Positions 44,777-60,528 of a stretch of DNA of 64,000 bases are shown piece after piece (position 1 is the stretch's first letter; every line of letters starts with the position of its first letter). The notes beneath the pieces are model-generated. The model made no database searches and was not told where the DNA came from. It saw nothing but the letters and a program-made list of their open reading frames with translations. A program made the translations under genes and the position numbers. This DNA is from Salvelinus alpinus (taxonomy: Eukaryota; Chordata; Actinopteri; Salmoniformes; Salmonidae). The stretch spans positions 19,994,038 through 20,058,037 of the forward strand of contig NC_092098.1 in assembly GCF_045679555.1 (NCBI RefSeq), in the 5' to 3' direction.

Positions 44777-44936
44777 ACATTGCATAAAAGTGATAATTCC
44801 CTCGAAGCCGGTGTTTGGAGGATATATTGGCACGGTTTGCCGGCCCTCGACTTAGTCTCAGGCCTAACAACACCTGTGCCAATATATCCTCCAAACACCG
44901 GTTTCTCTAGCATTATCACTTAAGTGTTGGGCTTTA
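44777..44936. mobile_element. Palindromic MITE-like element
   Basis: Arms CCGGTGTTTGGAGGATATAT (from 44808) and ATATATCCTCCAAACACCGG (ending about 44900) are perfect reverse complements, extending inward to TTGGCAC/GTGCCAA. The loop of about 40 bp contains GCCGGCCCTCGACTTAGTC. Outer GTGATAA/TTATCAC continues the palindrome. No coding content. Confidence 0.75.
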
Positions 44937-45165
44937 GCCAAGATTATTCTTCACAGAGTAAAGTATATTTGACCAGGTCTTAATTGTGCCTTGACCAGCA
45001 CCATTCATTCTCTCTGTTGATAATTCTAATGTCATAACTTCTAATAGTACTGTAACTGTATCTACTGGTATATTGGGAGAGAGTGAGGTGATTGCCATCT
45101 AAGAGCCAACATCTTTTTTCAGCAGCGTGCTAGCAGTTATCGTCTCTGGTTGATTGAAGGAGTTA

Positions 45166-45860
45166 CAGTGCCTTCAAAAAGTATTCACACCCCTGACTTT
45201 TTCCTCATTTTGTTGTGTTACAGCCTGAATTTAAAATTGATTACATTTTGATTTATTGTCACGGGTCTTCACACAAAACCCCATAATGTCAAAGTGCAAT
45301 TATGTTTTTTTAGAAATGTTTACTAATTTATTAGAAATTAAACACTGAAATGTCTTGAATCAATAAGTATTAAGCCACTTTGTTACGGCAAGCCTAAATA
45401 AAAATGTGCTTAACAAGTCACGTAATAAGTTTCATGTACTCGGCTGTGTGCAATAATAGTGTTTAACATGATTTTATAATGACTACCTCATCTCTGTACC
45501 CGACACATACAATTATCAATAAGGTCCCTCAGTCGGGCAGTGAATTTCAAACACAGATTCAACCACAAAGACCAGGGAGGTTTTCCAATGCCTTGCAAAG
45601 AAGGGCACCTAAAAAGCTGACATCCCTTTGAGCATGGTGAAGTTATTAATTACACTTTGGATGGTGTATCAATACACCCAGTCACTACAAAGATACAGGC
45701 AACCTTCCTAACTCAATTGCCGGAGAGGAAGGAAACGACTCAGGGGTTTCACCATGAGGCATATGGTAACTTTAAAACAGTTGCAGAGTTTAATGGCTGT
45801 GATAGTAGAACACTGAGGATGGATCAACAACATTATAGTTACTCCACAATACTAACCTAA
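45166..45860 (+). mobile_element. Tc1/mariner element 8, left half only
   Basis: Starts CAGTGCCTTCAAAAAGTATTC and keeps the N-terminal transposase region (frame 45657-45860: FLTQLPERKETTQGFHHEAY, FNGCDSRTLRMDQQHY). Everything after the DNA-binding half is missing. Same family as element 5. Confidence 0.85.
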
Positions 45861-45949
45861 TTGACAAACTGAAAAGAAGGAAGCCTGTACTGCATGCTTC
45901 CCCAACTGGTGGACTGCAGGTCGACTAACGTTCTGAGAACATACGGTTC

Positions 45950-47462
45950 CAGTCTACTCATTTCGGGGGTTTCTTTATTTTTACTATTTTCTACATTGTA
46001 GAATAATAGGGAAAACATCAAAACTACAAAATAACAAAAAAACAAAAAAGTGTTAAACAAATCAAAATATATTTTATATTTGAGATTCTTCAAAGTAGCC
46101 ACCCTTTGCCTTGATGACTGCTTAGCTAACTCTTGGCATTCTCTCAACCAGCTTCATGAGGTAGTCACCTCGAATGCATTTCAATTAACAGGTGTGACTT
46201 GGTAAAAGTTAATTTGTGGAATTTCTTTCCTTCTTAATGAGTTTGAGCCAATCAGTTAAGTTGTGACAAAGTAGGGGTGGTATACAGAAGATAGCCCTAT
46301 TTGGTAAAAGACCAAGTCCATATTATGGCAAGAACAGCTCAAATAAGCAAAGAGAAACGACAGTCCTTCATTCCTTCAAGTCATGAAGGTCAGTCATTCC
46401 GTAAAATGTCAAGGACTTTGAAAGTCTCTTCAAGTGCAGTCGCAAAAGCCATCAAGCGCTATGATGAAACTGGCTCTCATGAGGACCGCAACTAGAAAGG
46501 AAGACCCAGAGTTACCTCTGCTGCAGAGGATAAGTTCATTAGAGTTAACTGCACCTCAGAATGCACAAATAAATGCTTCATGGAGTTCAAGTAACAGACA
46601 CATCTCAACATCAACTGTTCAGAGGAAACTGTGTGAATCAGACCTTCATGGTCAAATTGCTGCAAAGAAACCAATAAGAAGATGAGACTTGCTTGGGCCA
46701 AGAAACACGAGCAATTGACCTTAGACCGGTGGAAATCTATCCTTTGATCTGATGAATCCAAATTAGAGATATTTGCTTCCAACCGCTGTGTCTTTGTGAG
46801 ACGCAGAGTTGGTGAACAGATGATCTCCACATGTGTGGTTCCCACCGTGAAGCACGGAGGAGGTGTGATGGTGCTTTGCTGGTGACACTGTCAGTGATTT
46901 ATTTAGAATTCAAGGCACACTTAACCAGCATGGCTACCACAGCATTCTGCAGCGATACGCCATCCCATCTGGTTTGCGCTTAGTGGGACTATCATTTGTT
47001 TTTCAACCAGACAATGACTCAACACACCTCCAGGCTGTGTAAGGGCTATTTGACCAAGAAGGAGAGTGATGGAGTGCTGCATCAGATGACCTGGCTTCCA
47101 CAATCACCCGACCTCAACCCAATTGAGATGGTTTAGGATGAATTGGAGTGAAGGAAAAGCAGCCAACATTTGCTCAGCATATGTGGGATTCCTTCAACAC
47201 TGTTGGAAAAGCATTCCATGTGAAGATGGTTGAGAGAATGCCAAGAGTGGGCAAAGCTGTCATCAAGGCAAAAGGTGGCTACTTTGAAGAATCTCAAATA
47301 TAAAATATATTTTGATTTGTTTAACACTTTTCTGGTTGCTACTTGATTCCATGTGTTATTTCATAGTGTTGATGTCTTCACTATTGTTCTACAATGTAGA
47401 AAATTATAAAATAAAGAAAAACCCTTGAATGAGTTGGTGTGTCCAAACTTTTGACTGGTACT
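45950..47462 (+). mobile_element. Tc1/mariner element 9, dead transposase
   Basis: Right end TTGGTGTGTCCAAACTTTTGACTGGTACTG; left end decayed near 45950. Plus-strand pieces: 46301-46495 (MVKDQVHIMARTAQISKEK, helix-turn-helix), 46434-46685 ([21 protein letters not shown]), then shifted remnants to 47300 in which an Asn-Pro-Ile-Glu-like site can still be traced near 47115. Same family as elements 3 and 7. Confidence 0.9.
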
Positions 47463-47532
47463 GAATTCTTGTGGGGACCAGAAGTAAACCAAAAAAATGT
47501 TGACCAACTGGGGACATATTTTTTGGGCGCAC

Positions 47533-48245
47533 CAGTGGTGTAAAATACTTAAGTAAAAATACTTTAAAGTAGTATTCAATAAGTTTTTTGGGGTATCTGT
47601 ACTTTACTTTACTATTTATATTTTTTACAACTTTTACTTTACTACATTACTAAAAAAATATTGTACTTTTTACTCCATACATTTTCCCTGACATCCAAAA
47701 GTATATTATGAATGCTTAGCAGGACAGGAAAAGGGTCCAATTTACACACTTATCAAGAGAACACATGGTCATCCCTACTGCCTCTATCTGGCAGACTCAA
47801 ATTAAATTAATATATATATATAAGGAATTTGAAATGATTTATACTTTTACTTTTGATAGTTAACTATATTTTAGCAATTACATTTACTTTTGATACTTAA
47901 GTATATTTAGAACCAAATACTTGTAGACTTTTACTCAAGCAGTATTTTACTGGGTGACTTTCACTTTTACTTGAGTAACTTCCTACTAAGGTAGGTACCC
48001 TAGCAGCAGGTAGCCTAGTGGTTAGAGCGTTGGGCCAGTAACTGAAAGGATGCTGGATCGAATCCCTGAGCTGACAAGGTAAAAGTCTGGCATTCTTCCC
48101 CTGAACAAGGCAGTTAACCCACTGTTCCCTGGTAGGCTGTCCTTGTAAATAAGAATTTCTTCTTAACTGACTTTCCAAGTTAAATAAATAAACAAAAGTT
48201 ATCTATACTTTACTCAAGTATGATGGGAACTTTTTCCATCACTTG
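47533..48245. mobile_element. hAT-like non-autonomous element with HpaI SINE
   Basis: Left CAGTGGTGTAAAATACTTAAG and right CTTTTTCCATCACTTG are imperfect inverted repeats. Subterminal runs of TTACTTTTAC/CTTAAGTA are typical of this teleost family. No clean 8-bp duplication is seen, so the termini may be altered. Confidence 0.7.
47999..48197 (+). mobile_element. HpaI-type tRNA SINE
   Basis: CAGGTAGCCTAGTGGTTAGAGCG head, B-box region GGATCGAATCCCTGAGCTG, diagnostic GGCAGTTAACCCACTG, and tail TTAAATAAATAAAC. Inserted in the hAT-like element. Confidence 0.92.
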
Positions 48246-48279
48246 TCCCCACAAGGTCAAAGGATATTTATAGGAGTTT

Positions 48280-48440
48280 TAGTGTTAAGGATATAATTTA
48301 GGTTTAGGGTTGGAGTTAGGAGCTAGGGTTCGTTTTAGGGTTAGGAGCTAGGATTAGTGTTAAGGTTAGGTTTTCGGGGGAAGGTTAAGGTTCGGGTAAT
48401 TGTTTAGGTTAGGTTTAGAGTTAGGGGTTAGGGAAAATAG
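48280..48440. repeat. Degenerate telomere-like (TTAGGG-related) repeat
   Basis: Many imperfect TTAGGG/TTAGG/GGTTAGG units, including TTTAGGGTTGGAGTTAGGAG and GGGTTAGGAGCTAGGATTAG. No long perfect hexamer run, so this is probably an old interstitial or dispersed repeat rather than a recent telomere fusion. Confidence 0.6.
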
Positions 48441-48482
48441 GATTTTGGATGAGACTGAATTGTGTGTTCCCTCGTTAGTTAT

Positions 48483-49729
<1,247 letters not shown>

Positions 49730-52700
49730 ATGGGTGGAGGTAAGACTGAATCCATTGTCTTCCATTTCTATCATTACTTCAATTGATCCTGTTATACACT
49801 AAAGGAACATCAAGGATATCTATTTTATTGTCAGATTTTTTTTATTCATTACGATTTCCTATTCATTATGATATTTTTGCATTTAGTTGCAGAAACTGTC
49901 ATTCAACAATTGATACTTATTCTTCTTTTTAAATGTTCTTCAAGTATTCATTTTAATGGATGGTCTTTCCTTCTGCCTTTCCCTCAGAAACATCACATGA
50001 CATCTCAGACTACGACTTTAACTATGGTAAGTGTAGAGTGTTTGATGGAATATGTGTTTAGTTAGTAATGTGCATGTGGAAAATGAAGTTAGCTTGAATA
50101 ATATCATGTGCTATGAATGAACGAATTAATGAAATAAATTGTATTTTCATGTCAAATCGCCAGTTGGCAACCAATCTCTTATGGGATTAATTGACACATG
50201 AACAAACATTACAATAATTCACTGTGGTAATTAAAGGATCATTCTTCTTCTGGTGTTCTCTGCATTGCGCGTCGCATAAAGAGTGAAAAACGTTAAGGTA
50301 AAAATCTATACATAATAGTAAATAAGGTTGTCCAAACAATAATTATATCCCTAGAGCAGTAAAATAATATACCTATACTACCGTTCAAAAGTTTGGGGTC
50401 ACTTAGAAGTGTCCTTGTTTTTGAAAGAAAAGCTATTTTTTTGTCCATCAAAATAACATAACATTTATCAGAAATACAGTGTAGACATTGTTAATGTTGT
50501 AAATGACTATTGTAACTGGAAATGGCAGATTTTTTATGGAATATCTACATAGGCGTACAGAGGCCCATTATCAGCAACAATCACTCCTGTGTTCCAATGG
50601 CACGTTGTGTTAGCTAAACCAAGTTGATCATTTTAAAAGGCTAATTGATCATTAGAAAACCCTTTTGCAAATATGTTAGCACAGCTGAAAACTGGTGTTC
50701 TGATTAAAGAAGCAATAAAACTGGCCTTTAGACTAGTTGAGTATCTGGAGCATCAGCATTTGTGGGTTCGATTACAGGCTCAAAATGCCCAGAAACAAAG
50801 AACTTTCTTCTGAAACTTGTCCGTCTGTTCTTGTTCTGAGAAATTAAGGCTATTCCATGCGAGAAATTGCCAAGAAACTGAAGATCTCGTACAACGCTGT
50901 GTACTACTCCCTTCACAGAATAGCGCAAACTGGCTCTAACCAGAATAGAAAGAGGAGTGCACAACTGAGCAAGAGGACAAGTACATTAGAGTGTCTAGTT
51001 TGAGAAACAGACACCTCACAAGTCCTCAACTGGCAGCTTCATTAAATAGTACCCGCCCGCAAAACACCAGTCTCCACGTCAACAGTGAAGAGGCGATCCC
51101 GGGATGCTGGCCTTCTAGGCAGAGTTGCAAAGAAAAAGCCATATCTCAGACTGGCCAATAAAGTCAAAAGATTAAGATGGGCAAAATAACACAGACACTG
51201 GACAGAGGAACTCTGTCGAGAAGGTCAGCATCCCGGAGTCGCCTCTTCACTGCTCCAAAACCGCCATAAAAAGACTGACTATGGTTTGCAACTGCACATG
51301 GGGACAAAGATCGTACTTTTTGGAGAAATGTCCTCTGGTCTGATGAAACAAAATAGAACTGTTTGGCCATAATGACCATCGTTATGTTTGGAGGAAAAAG
51401 GGGGAGGCTTGCAAACCGAAGAACACCATCCCAACCGTGAAGCACGGGGGTGGCAGCATCATGTTGTAGGGGTGCTTTGCTGCAAGAGGGACTGGTGCAC
51501 TTCACAAAATAGATGTCATCATGAGGGAGGAAAATTATGTGGATATATTGAAGCAACATCTCAAGACATCAGTCAGGAAGTTAAAGCTTGGTCTCAAATG
51601 GGTCTTCCAAATGAACAATGACCCCAAGCATACTTCCAAAGTTGTGGCAAAATGGCTTAAGGACAACAAAGTCAAGGTATTGGAGCGGCCATCACAAAGC
51701 CCTGACCTCAACCCTATAGAACATTTGTGGGCAGACCTGAAAAAGCCTGTGCGAGCAAGGAGGCCCACAAACCTGACTCAGTTACACAAGCTTTGTCAGG
51801 AGGAATGGGCCAAAATTCACCCAACTTATTGTGGAAGCTTGTGGAAGGCTACCCGAAACGTTTGGCCCAAGTTAAACAATTTAAAGGCAATTCTACCAAA
51901 TACTAATTGAGTGTATGTAAACTTCTGACCCACTGGGAATGTGATGAAAGAAATAAAAGCTTAAATATATCATTCCCTCTACTATTATTCTGACATTTCA
52001 CATTCTTAAAATAAAGTGGTGATCCTAACTGACCTAAAACAGGACATTTTTACTAGGATTAAATGTCAGGAATTGTGAAAAACTGAGTTTAAATTTATTT
52101 GGCTAAGGTGTATGTAAACTTCCGACTTCAACTGTACACACAAACCATTTACCACATAGAAGCAAAATATTTTTACAATTTAATTATAGGTAGCCCTTTT
52201 TCTTTTATTCTAGGCTTTATCTAAATATTCCACAAACAGAAATACACAATGGACAAAAAAAACATTTCAGTTTCTCCTCATCATTCAGCCACATAATGGC
52301 AGGGTATATCTGCTGTGCTTTCTGGAATAAGAGCAAGCATATATCGTGATAGAAATGGCAATAGAGGATAAAATTAGTTTTGTTCTCTATTTCTTCGAGG
52401 TCACAATAGTTACGTAGTCTTTCCTCTTCCATTTCACCACAGTGAGTTATTTGTGTCTGATTTCCTCACAGACTATCCCTTACTTAGAAGAGGAGGGCTC
52501 ATCTTTGCTGCTGTGTTCTTCTGCCTGGGTATCGCTATCATCTTCAGTGAGTAGTATCCTCCAGGCCAAAGACGTGTCAGGAACAAGCCTAGAACATGCC
52601 TATACCAATGGGTACCCATTCTGCCTCAGATACATGCCTAACATGTAAGGAAAATGTTAAAATGTGTAATTTCCTCTAATAAGGATACAATGGAACTGTA

Positions 52701-53174
52701 AAGAAGCCGTTGAAGTAGCTGTTGAATTATATATTAAGTGATTCACAAGCATTTGGGAGACTGTTGGTTTAGTGAACAATCTAAGTGGAAAGTGCTGTCG
52801 TTCTGCATTTAAAATGACATTTCTGAAGGGGAGATGGAGAAATATTAAAGCTGTTCAGTGGGCCGGTTATGATGTGTAAGCTTTGTCTGTTTTCACTGTG
52901 AGTGTCTGACTGTGTTCCTCTGTATTGACACAGGTAAGAAGCTCAGCTGTTGGAAGGGTCATGCAAAGTAAGAAAATAAAAATGGTTGAACTCATCAGTG
53001 CTAAAACAGGAAACATTCAATTAAACATTGAACATGAAAAAAAAACGCCTCCCGTACAAGTGTTTCACACATACAGTATAAACATACACACATTGTCTTA
53101 CACTCGGTCCGTGGTTCGATGGTTTGTCTTGTTTTTGTCTTGTTTACAGGCCTGTGAACACCTCTGAACCTTGA
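49730..53174 (+). CDS. fxyd2: FXYD-family Na,K-ATPase regulator (fxyd2-like)
   Basis: Five coding exons: 49730-49739, 49988-50026, 52472-52546, 52934-52967 and 53150-53174 (TGA 53172-53174). All junctions are GT-AG and in frame, giving 60 aa. FXYD proteins are small single-span subunits that tune Na,K-ATPase kinetics. The core motif is FNYD (residues 14-17), but the usual preceding Pro is Asp13. One membrane segment follows (GGLIFAAVFFCLGIAIIFS, 24-42) with the family's two conserved Gly and terminal Ser, then a basic tail (KKLSCWKG) and a C terminus ending EP, as in FXYD2. There is no signal peptide, which argues against FXYD6. The location beside tmprss13 and dscaml1 fits FXYD2. A chimeric Tc1 element occupies intron 2. 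Another fish FXYD subtype remains possible. Confidence 0.82.
50378..52134 (+). mobile_element. Chimeric Tc1 element joining two families
   Basis: The left end (CCGTTCAAAAGTTTGGGGTC) and left half belong to one Tc1 family. From about 51253 the sequence is the Sleeping Beauty-type family: CTGCTCCAAAACCGCCATAA onward, transposase frame 51521-51910 with [13 protein letters not shown] and [16 protein letters not shown], and right terminus AACTTCCGACTTCAACTG before TA. At the join, 51208-51252 is an inverted copy (about 40 of 46 bases) of 51083-51128. The two ends are therefore not inverted repeats of each other. Confidence 0.88.
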
Positions 53175-53321
53175 AACAAGGTAATGTAATGGTGTATTGA
53201 CTGAGACAATCAGACCAACATAGCCTATATAATAGGCTTTAAAGTTTAGACACATTATACCCTGACTGGTCATGTGAGCTATTATCAATGTCTAAATGTG
53301 TTCTTTTATTTTTTGTTCCAG

Positions 53322-53500
53322 ACATTCACCAGAGACAGCCATGATTGGACCCAGGGACATCCCTATGACATCAATACCTTGGCAAGATGAGGGATCACTA
53401 TATATTTGTATTTTACTAATGGAGGAACAATATGAAGAGTGATGTGTGGTGACTGTCACATTACAATAATATAAAATTAGCGTTAATAAAAAAAAAATTG
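53322..53500 (+). promoter_or_regulatory. fxyd2-like terminal 3' UTR exon and poly(A) signal
   Basis: A possible donor follows the stop exon (AACAAG|GTAATG at 53180) and an acceptor TTTTTGTTCCAG ends at 53321. AATAAA lies at 53485-53490, followed by an A run. This makes the last exon purely non-coding, or the 3' UTR is continuous. Confidence 0.5.
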
Positions 53501-54187
53501 CCATTGTTTTTTTCTTTGGTGATGCTGAGGATTGAGGCAAGGTCAATCCAAGTGATCTAGGCCTACTCCAGAATGGTATTTATCCCTCTGGACACATAAT
53601 ACTGGTCCTCCATTCATCATATGGTTTATTTATCCATTTCAACCAGAGCAATGGATATTGGTGGACAAACAACAATTATGGTCCAGGTGCAATAGAGATT
53701 TCAAACACAGGGTGGCAGCAATAACGCATTAATTCAAACGGATTGTCTCAAAGAGGCTCTCTCAGGTACCAAGGCTAGGCACTGACGCCAAGTAGAAACT
53801 CCAAGCTGGTCAATGCCAGTCCCAAGAAGCAAGTTATGCGTATTCCAAATTGTTATAAAACATTCTAAATTTAAATTAGTCACATGGATGGTCTGTGTCA
53901 GGATCTGTTGCAATGAGTTGGTAAAATTGCAAATCACAAGGAACAAATCTAAATTGAAAACATTCAAATAACTCTCCCCTCCCCCACTCCTTTCACAAGA
54001 AGGCTAGAGACTCGACCTGAGACAGGTAGACACAGTGGCATTTAAATCATTTTGACATTTTCTTTAAAAAGCAACCAATTTTGGCCACATCTCAACCACT
54101 GACTAGCCTAGCTGTATTGATATTGGCTATCCCACTTCAACCCCTAGAGGGGTTCCATTTGAATGCATTGGGAAGAAGACTATTTGC
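53501..54187. other. Intergenic stretch after fxyd2
   Basis: No repeat or coding feature recognised. Confidence 0.3.
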
Positions 54188-54532
54188 CTATTCTGTGAAG
54201 CAACATTTGGCCCAGTAACAGCTATTCTGTTAAGCAACATTTGGCCTAGTAACTGCTATTCTGTTAAGCAACATTTGGCCTAGTAACAGCTATACTGTTG
54301 AGCAACATTTGGCCTAGTAACTGCTATTTTGTTAAGCAACATTTGGGCTAGTAACAGCTATACTGTTGAGCAACATTTGGCCTAGTAACAGCTATACTGT
54401 TGAGCAACATTTGGCCTAGTAACTGCTATACTGTTGAGCAACATTTGGCCTAGTAACTGCTATACTGTTGAGCAACATTTGGCCTAGTAACTAACAGCTA
54501 TTCTGTTGAGCAACATTTGGCCTAGTAACAGC
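54188..54532. repeat. 34-bp minisatellite, about 10 copies
   Basis: Unit close to CTATACTGTTGAGCAACATT followed by TGGCCTAGTAACAG, with TTCTGTTAAGC and AACTG variants. One unit near 54490 carries a 4-bp insertion. Confidence 0.93.
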
Positions 54533-54865
54533 GTGTCTAATTTCAGGGATTTATATATAAGGTCACCATTTCATATAAAGCAAATTTGCAAACCTTAACC
54601 ATATAGCAGATTTTGTTTAGGAAGAAATGTAACTGAAGTCCGGTTAAGTGAGTTATTGGGAAAAATAGCTTTTTTTGTTTTAACTTTAGGTCTATAGAGT
54701 GTATTATATCCATACTAACCTGAAGTAGCAGACATAAAAGAAAAGCCTGAAATGAGATACCTTACATGCTGGTCATGAGGAGAACAGAAAAAAACTATCG
54801 GGGAGGTTCTCTTCTGCACTGCTCAACCAATCCAGTAAATGTGGAGGAGTTAAGAGGGCGTGTCG

Positions 54866-55153
54866 CCTTGTTAACTCTGAGGTATATGTTAACGTCCAAA
54901 ACCTTGTTAACTCTGAGGTATATGTTAACGTCCAAAACCTTGTTAACTCTGAGGTATATGTTAACGTCCAAAACCTTGTTAACTCTGAGGTATATGTTAA
55001 CGTCCAAAACCTTGTTAACTCTGAGGTATATGTTAACGTCCAAAACCTTGTTAACTCTGAGGTATATGTTAACGTCCAAAACCTTGTTAACTCTGAGGTA
55101 TATGTTAACGTCCAAAACCTTGTTAACTCTGAGGTATATGTTAACGTCCAAAA
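54866..55153. repeat. 36-bp minisatellite, exactly 8 copies
   Basis: Eight essentially identical units of CCTTGTTAACTCTGAGGTAT followed by ATGTTAACGTCCAAAA (288 bp). Because 36 is divisible by 3, frames stay open on both strands (155 codons plus, 129 codons minus), but only as 12-residue repeats. Each unit has two GTTAAC palindromes. Confidence 0.96.
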
Positions 55154-55536
55154 CCAGAAGACCTGTCACAGGCTCTCTTCCCATTTCCCCTGAAAACCGG
55201 AATATCCTGTTGTTGGGAAAATCCTGTTGTTGAGAACTCGGCAGAGGCTATGCCCATACTGATTCATTGATGATGTTGCTGTATAGTGTAGGCCTTGCTA
55301 AACCTTGTTCACCAGACACTTCCGCACACACGAGATTAGGCCTACTGTATGTGAGGGTGTGGCAGTTTGTGGAGCAGAGGTAGAGGACACTAGACATAGA
55401 TAGGAAAATCTGGTTAGATGAGGTGGGATAAAGTTGAATGATTAATCTCCCTGCCAGATGTTAGTAGAGTGTAGCTTCGGGTCTGTTGTTATTGTCAGGT
55501 ATAGGATGAGGTGAAGATTATATAGAGACAGATGTA

Positions 55537-57134
<1,598 letters not shown>

Positions 57135-57679
57135 TAGGTGTGGAAAAAGCAGGCCACAGCAACGATGGCCGCTCCCAGTGCAGACAGGCTTATGGGACAG
57201 GCTGACAAAGCATATTCATCAGTGAGATTGCTCTGTGCTCGGCTAATTATTCTTGAGTAAATAAGTCATCATGGAGCTGATAAAACACACACTCTCTCTC
57301 TCTCTCCCTCTGTGAGAAATATACTCTGTGAGGCACAGTCAGTCACACACACACATTTTGTAACACTTTTATTACATGTCAGATCACACACACACACACA
57401 CACTCTCATTTTCACACATGCGCACGCACGCACACACACAGACACAGCTCCAGTTTTAGGCATGCACCTTACTGAAAACTACTGCACCTCCTCTGCACCT
57501 GTATTCATTTCAACAGAGAACATAACATGAGGTTTCCAGTCCAACCCTGAGTGGGGGTCATTGGCCACTGAGCCTACTTAGACTGGAGTGTCCTTCAATG
57601 GTCATCTGTGATTATGAGCATATTGGTCCTACAATGGCAAGAGTTCAGTGTAATCAATAATTTGGATACATTTTTTTTA
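57135..57679. other. Intergenic stretch with short CT and CA repeats
   Basis: (CT)n near 57290-57310 and (CA)n near 57388-57440. No gene recognised. Confidence 0.5.
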
Positions 57680-57870
57680 ACCTTTATTTAACTAACCGAA
57701 GTTAGTTAAGAACTGTCTAACATGGACGATGCTGGGCCAATTGTGTGCCACCCTATGGGACCACCCAATCACGGCTGGTTGTGATACAGCCTGGAATCTA
57801 ACCAGAGTGTCTGTAGTGACACCTCTAGCATTGAGATGCAGTGCCTTAGACCGGTGCCACTCGGGAGCCC
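57672..57870 (-). mobile_element. tRNA-derived SINE, minus strand
   Basis: Same family as 8294-8520. Head at the right (minus GGGCTCCCGAGTGGCACCGG), a mutated B box (GGTTAGATTCC), the TTGGCCCAGC body and an AACCTTTATTTAACTA tail at left with a T run. Confidence 0.88.
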
Positions 57871-58093
57871 ATATATAAGCAAGTCCATATATGGGGTCGG
57901 GGTGATATGGTGAAAAACAAAAAACAAAATAATATAAATGTAGGCTATTGGTCTGTGTGTAAACGTTCCGGTGGCTCACCCAAACAGAGGACAGCAAACC
58001 CTGATCTCAAGAGGGATCTTTCAAGTCTCTCCATCTCTCTCTTGCTCTCTATCTCTCTCTTCCTCTCTCACACATGCTCTCTCTCTCTCTGTT

Positions 58094-58095
<2 letters not shown>

Positions 58096-58168
<73 letters not shown>
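58096..58168. repeat. (GT)n microsatellite
   Basis: About 36 GT units, preceded by a CTCTCT-rich segment (58020-58092). Confidence 0.96.
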
Positions 58169-58169
<1 letters not shown>

Positions 58170-58289
58170 CGCGCTGGAGAAAGAGCCTTACACATGCATG
58201 CATTTGTGCGCGTACTCCGTTGTCGGGGAGAGGAAAGAGAAGAAAGAAGTGCTTTCAATTTAAGTCACTAATGCGACTCATTAGTCATA

Positions 58290-59895
<1,606 letters not shown>

Positions 59896-60179
59896 TATAT
59901 CCAGCAATATATCCAGCAATATATCCAGCAATCCCTCAGCGACTGAGTGAATCCACAAATAAACACACAAGTAATATTGTTGATTATAGGGATTTGGTCT
60001 CCAATGGTATCTGGAGAAGATCCATCCATAGCCAGAGAAACAGGTAGTTTAGTCCGTGTGGCACACAGGTGGGCGCGCTCACCTGCGTGTCAGAGTCTGA
60101 CAGCAGACATCCACCTGTCGTCGTCAAACCGGTGCACCCTCCCTCCTTTCCATTGATAAATTACCGAATGTCCACTCCT

Positions 60180-60485
60180 CAACTCAACTCAACCCTCGGC
60201 CGGCTCAGCGGTTCAATTTGACGCGTAACCATCGTTCCGCGGTGTCTCATGAGAATACGGAGGGAGGCTTCGCGTGTATGATAGTCACATCGAGGGGAGG
60301 GGACGTGGGCGGGTCTCACAGGCGCTTCTCATTTCCCCGCGATGGTTATCTGGGCAGCAGGGCTGGAGAGACCGCCGGGGAGCATAGTCGCCAGTCCAGC
60401 ACGGAGACTCGCCTGGCCAAAGACTGCGCCGCACACTCGCCAGGATTGCCAAACATTCCTGAAAAATATACCTGCTATTTATGGC
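60180..60485 (+). promoter_or_regulatory. CpG-rich promoter / 5' UTR of dscaml1-like gene
   Basis: CpG density jumps compared with the rest of the window (CGGCCGGCTCAGCGG, GACGCGTAACC, CGCGATGG). A GC box (GGGCGGG) lies near 60309. No TATA box. Typical of a neuronal CpG-island promoter. Confidence 0.6.
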
Positions 60486-60528
60486 ATGTGGCTTGTAACT
60501 TTACTCCTGCTGTACTCTCTCCAGGAAG
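60486..60528 (+). CDS. dscaml1: dscaml1-like first coding exon (signal peptide start)
   Basis: ATG at 60486 gives MWLVTLLLLYSLQE, then one base of a Gly codon and a GTAAGA donor at 60529. This is a hydrophobic signal-peptide beginning and closely resembles the start of human DSCAML1 (MWLVT followed by a Leu run and SL). DSCAML1 is a neuronal Ig/fibronectin adhesion receptor that lies next to FXYD2 in human 11q23.3, in the same relative orientation. An out-of-frame ATG five bases upstream (60481) is in poorer context. All other exons lie beyond the window. Only 14 residues are available, so synteny carries much of the weight. Confidence 0.72.

Noticed and set aside
54766-55233. 155-codon frame with a 12-residue repeat
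   Set aside because: It is open only because the 36-bp unit is divisible by three; the opposite strand is open too, and no splice, promoter or homology supports a gene.
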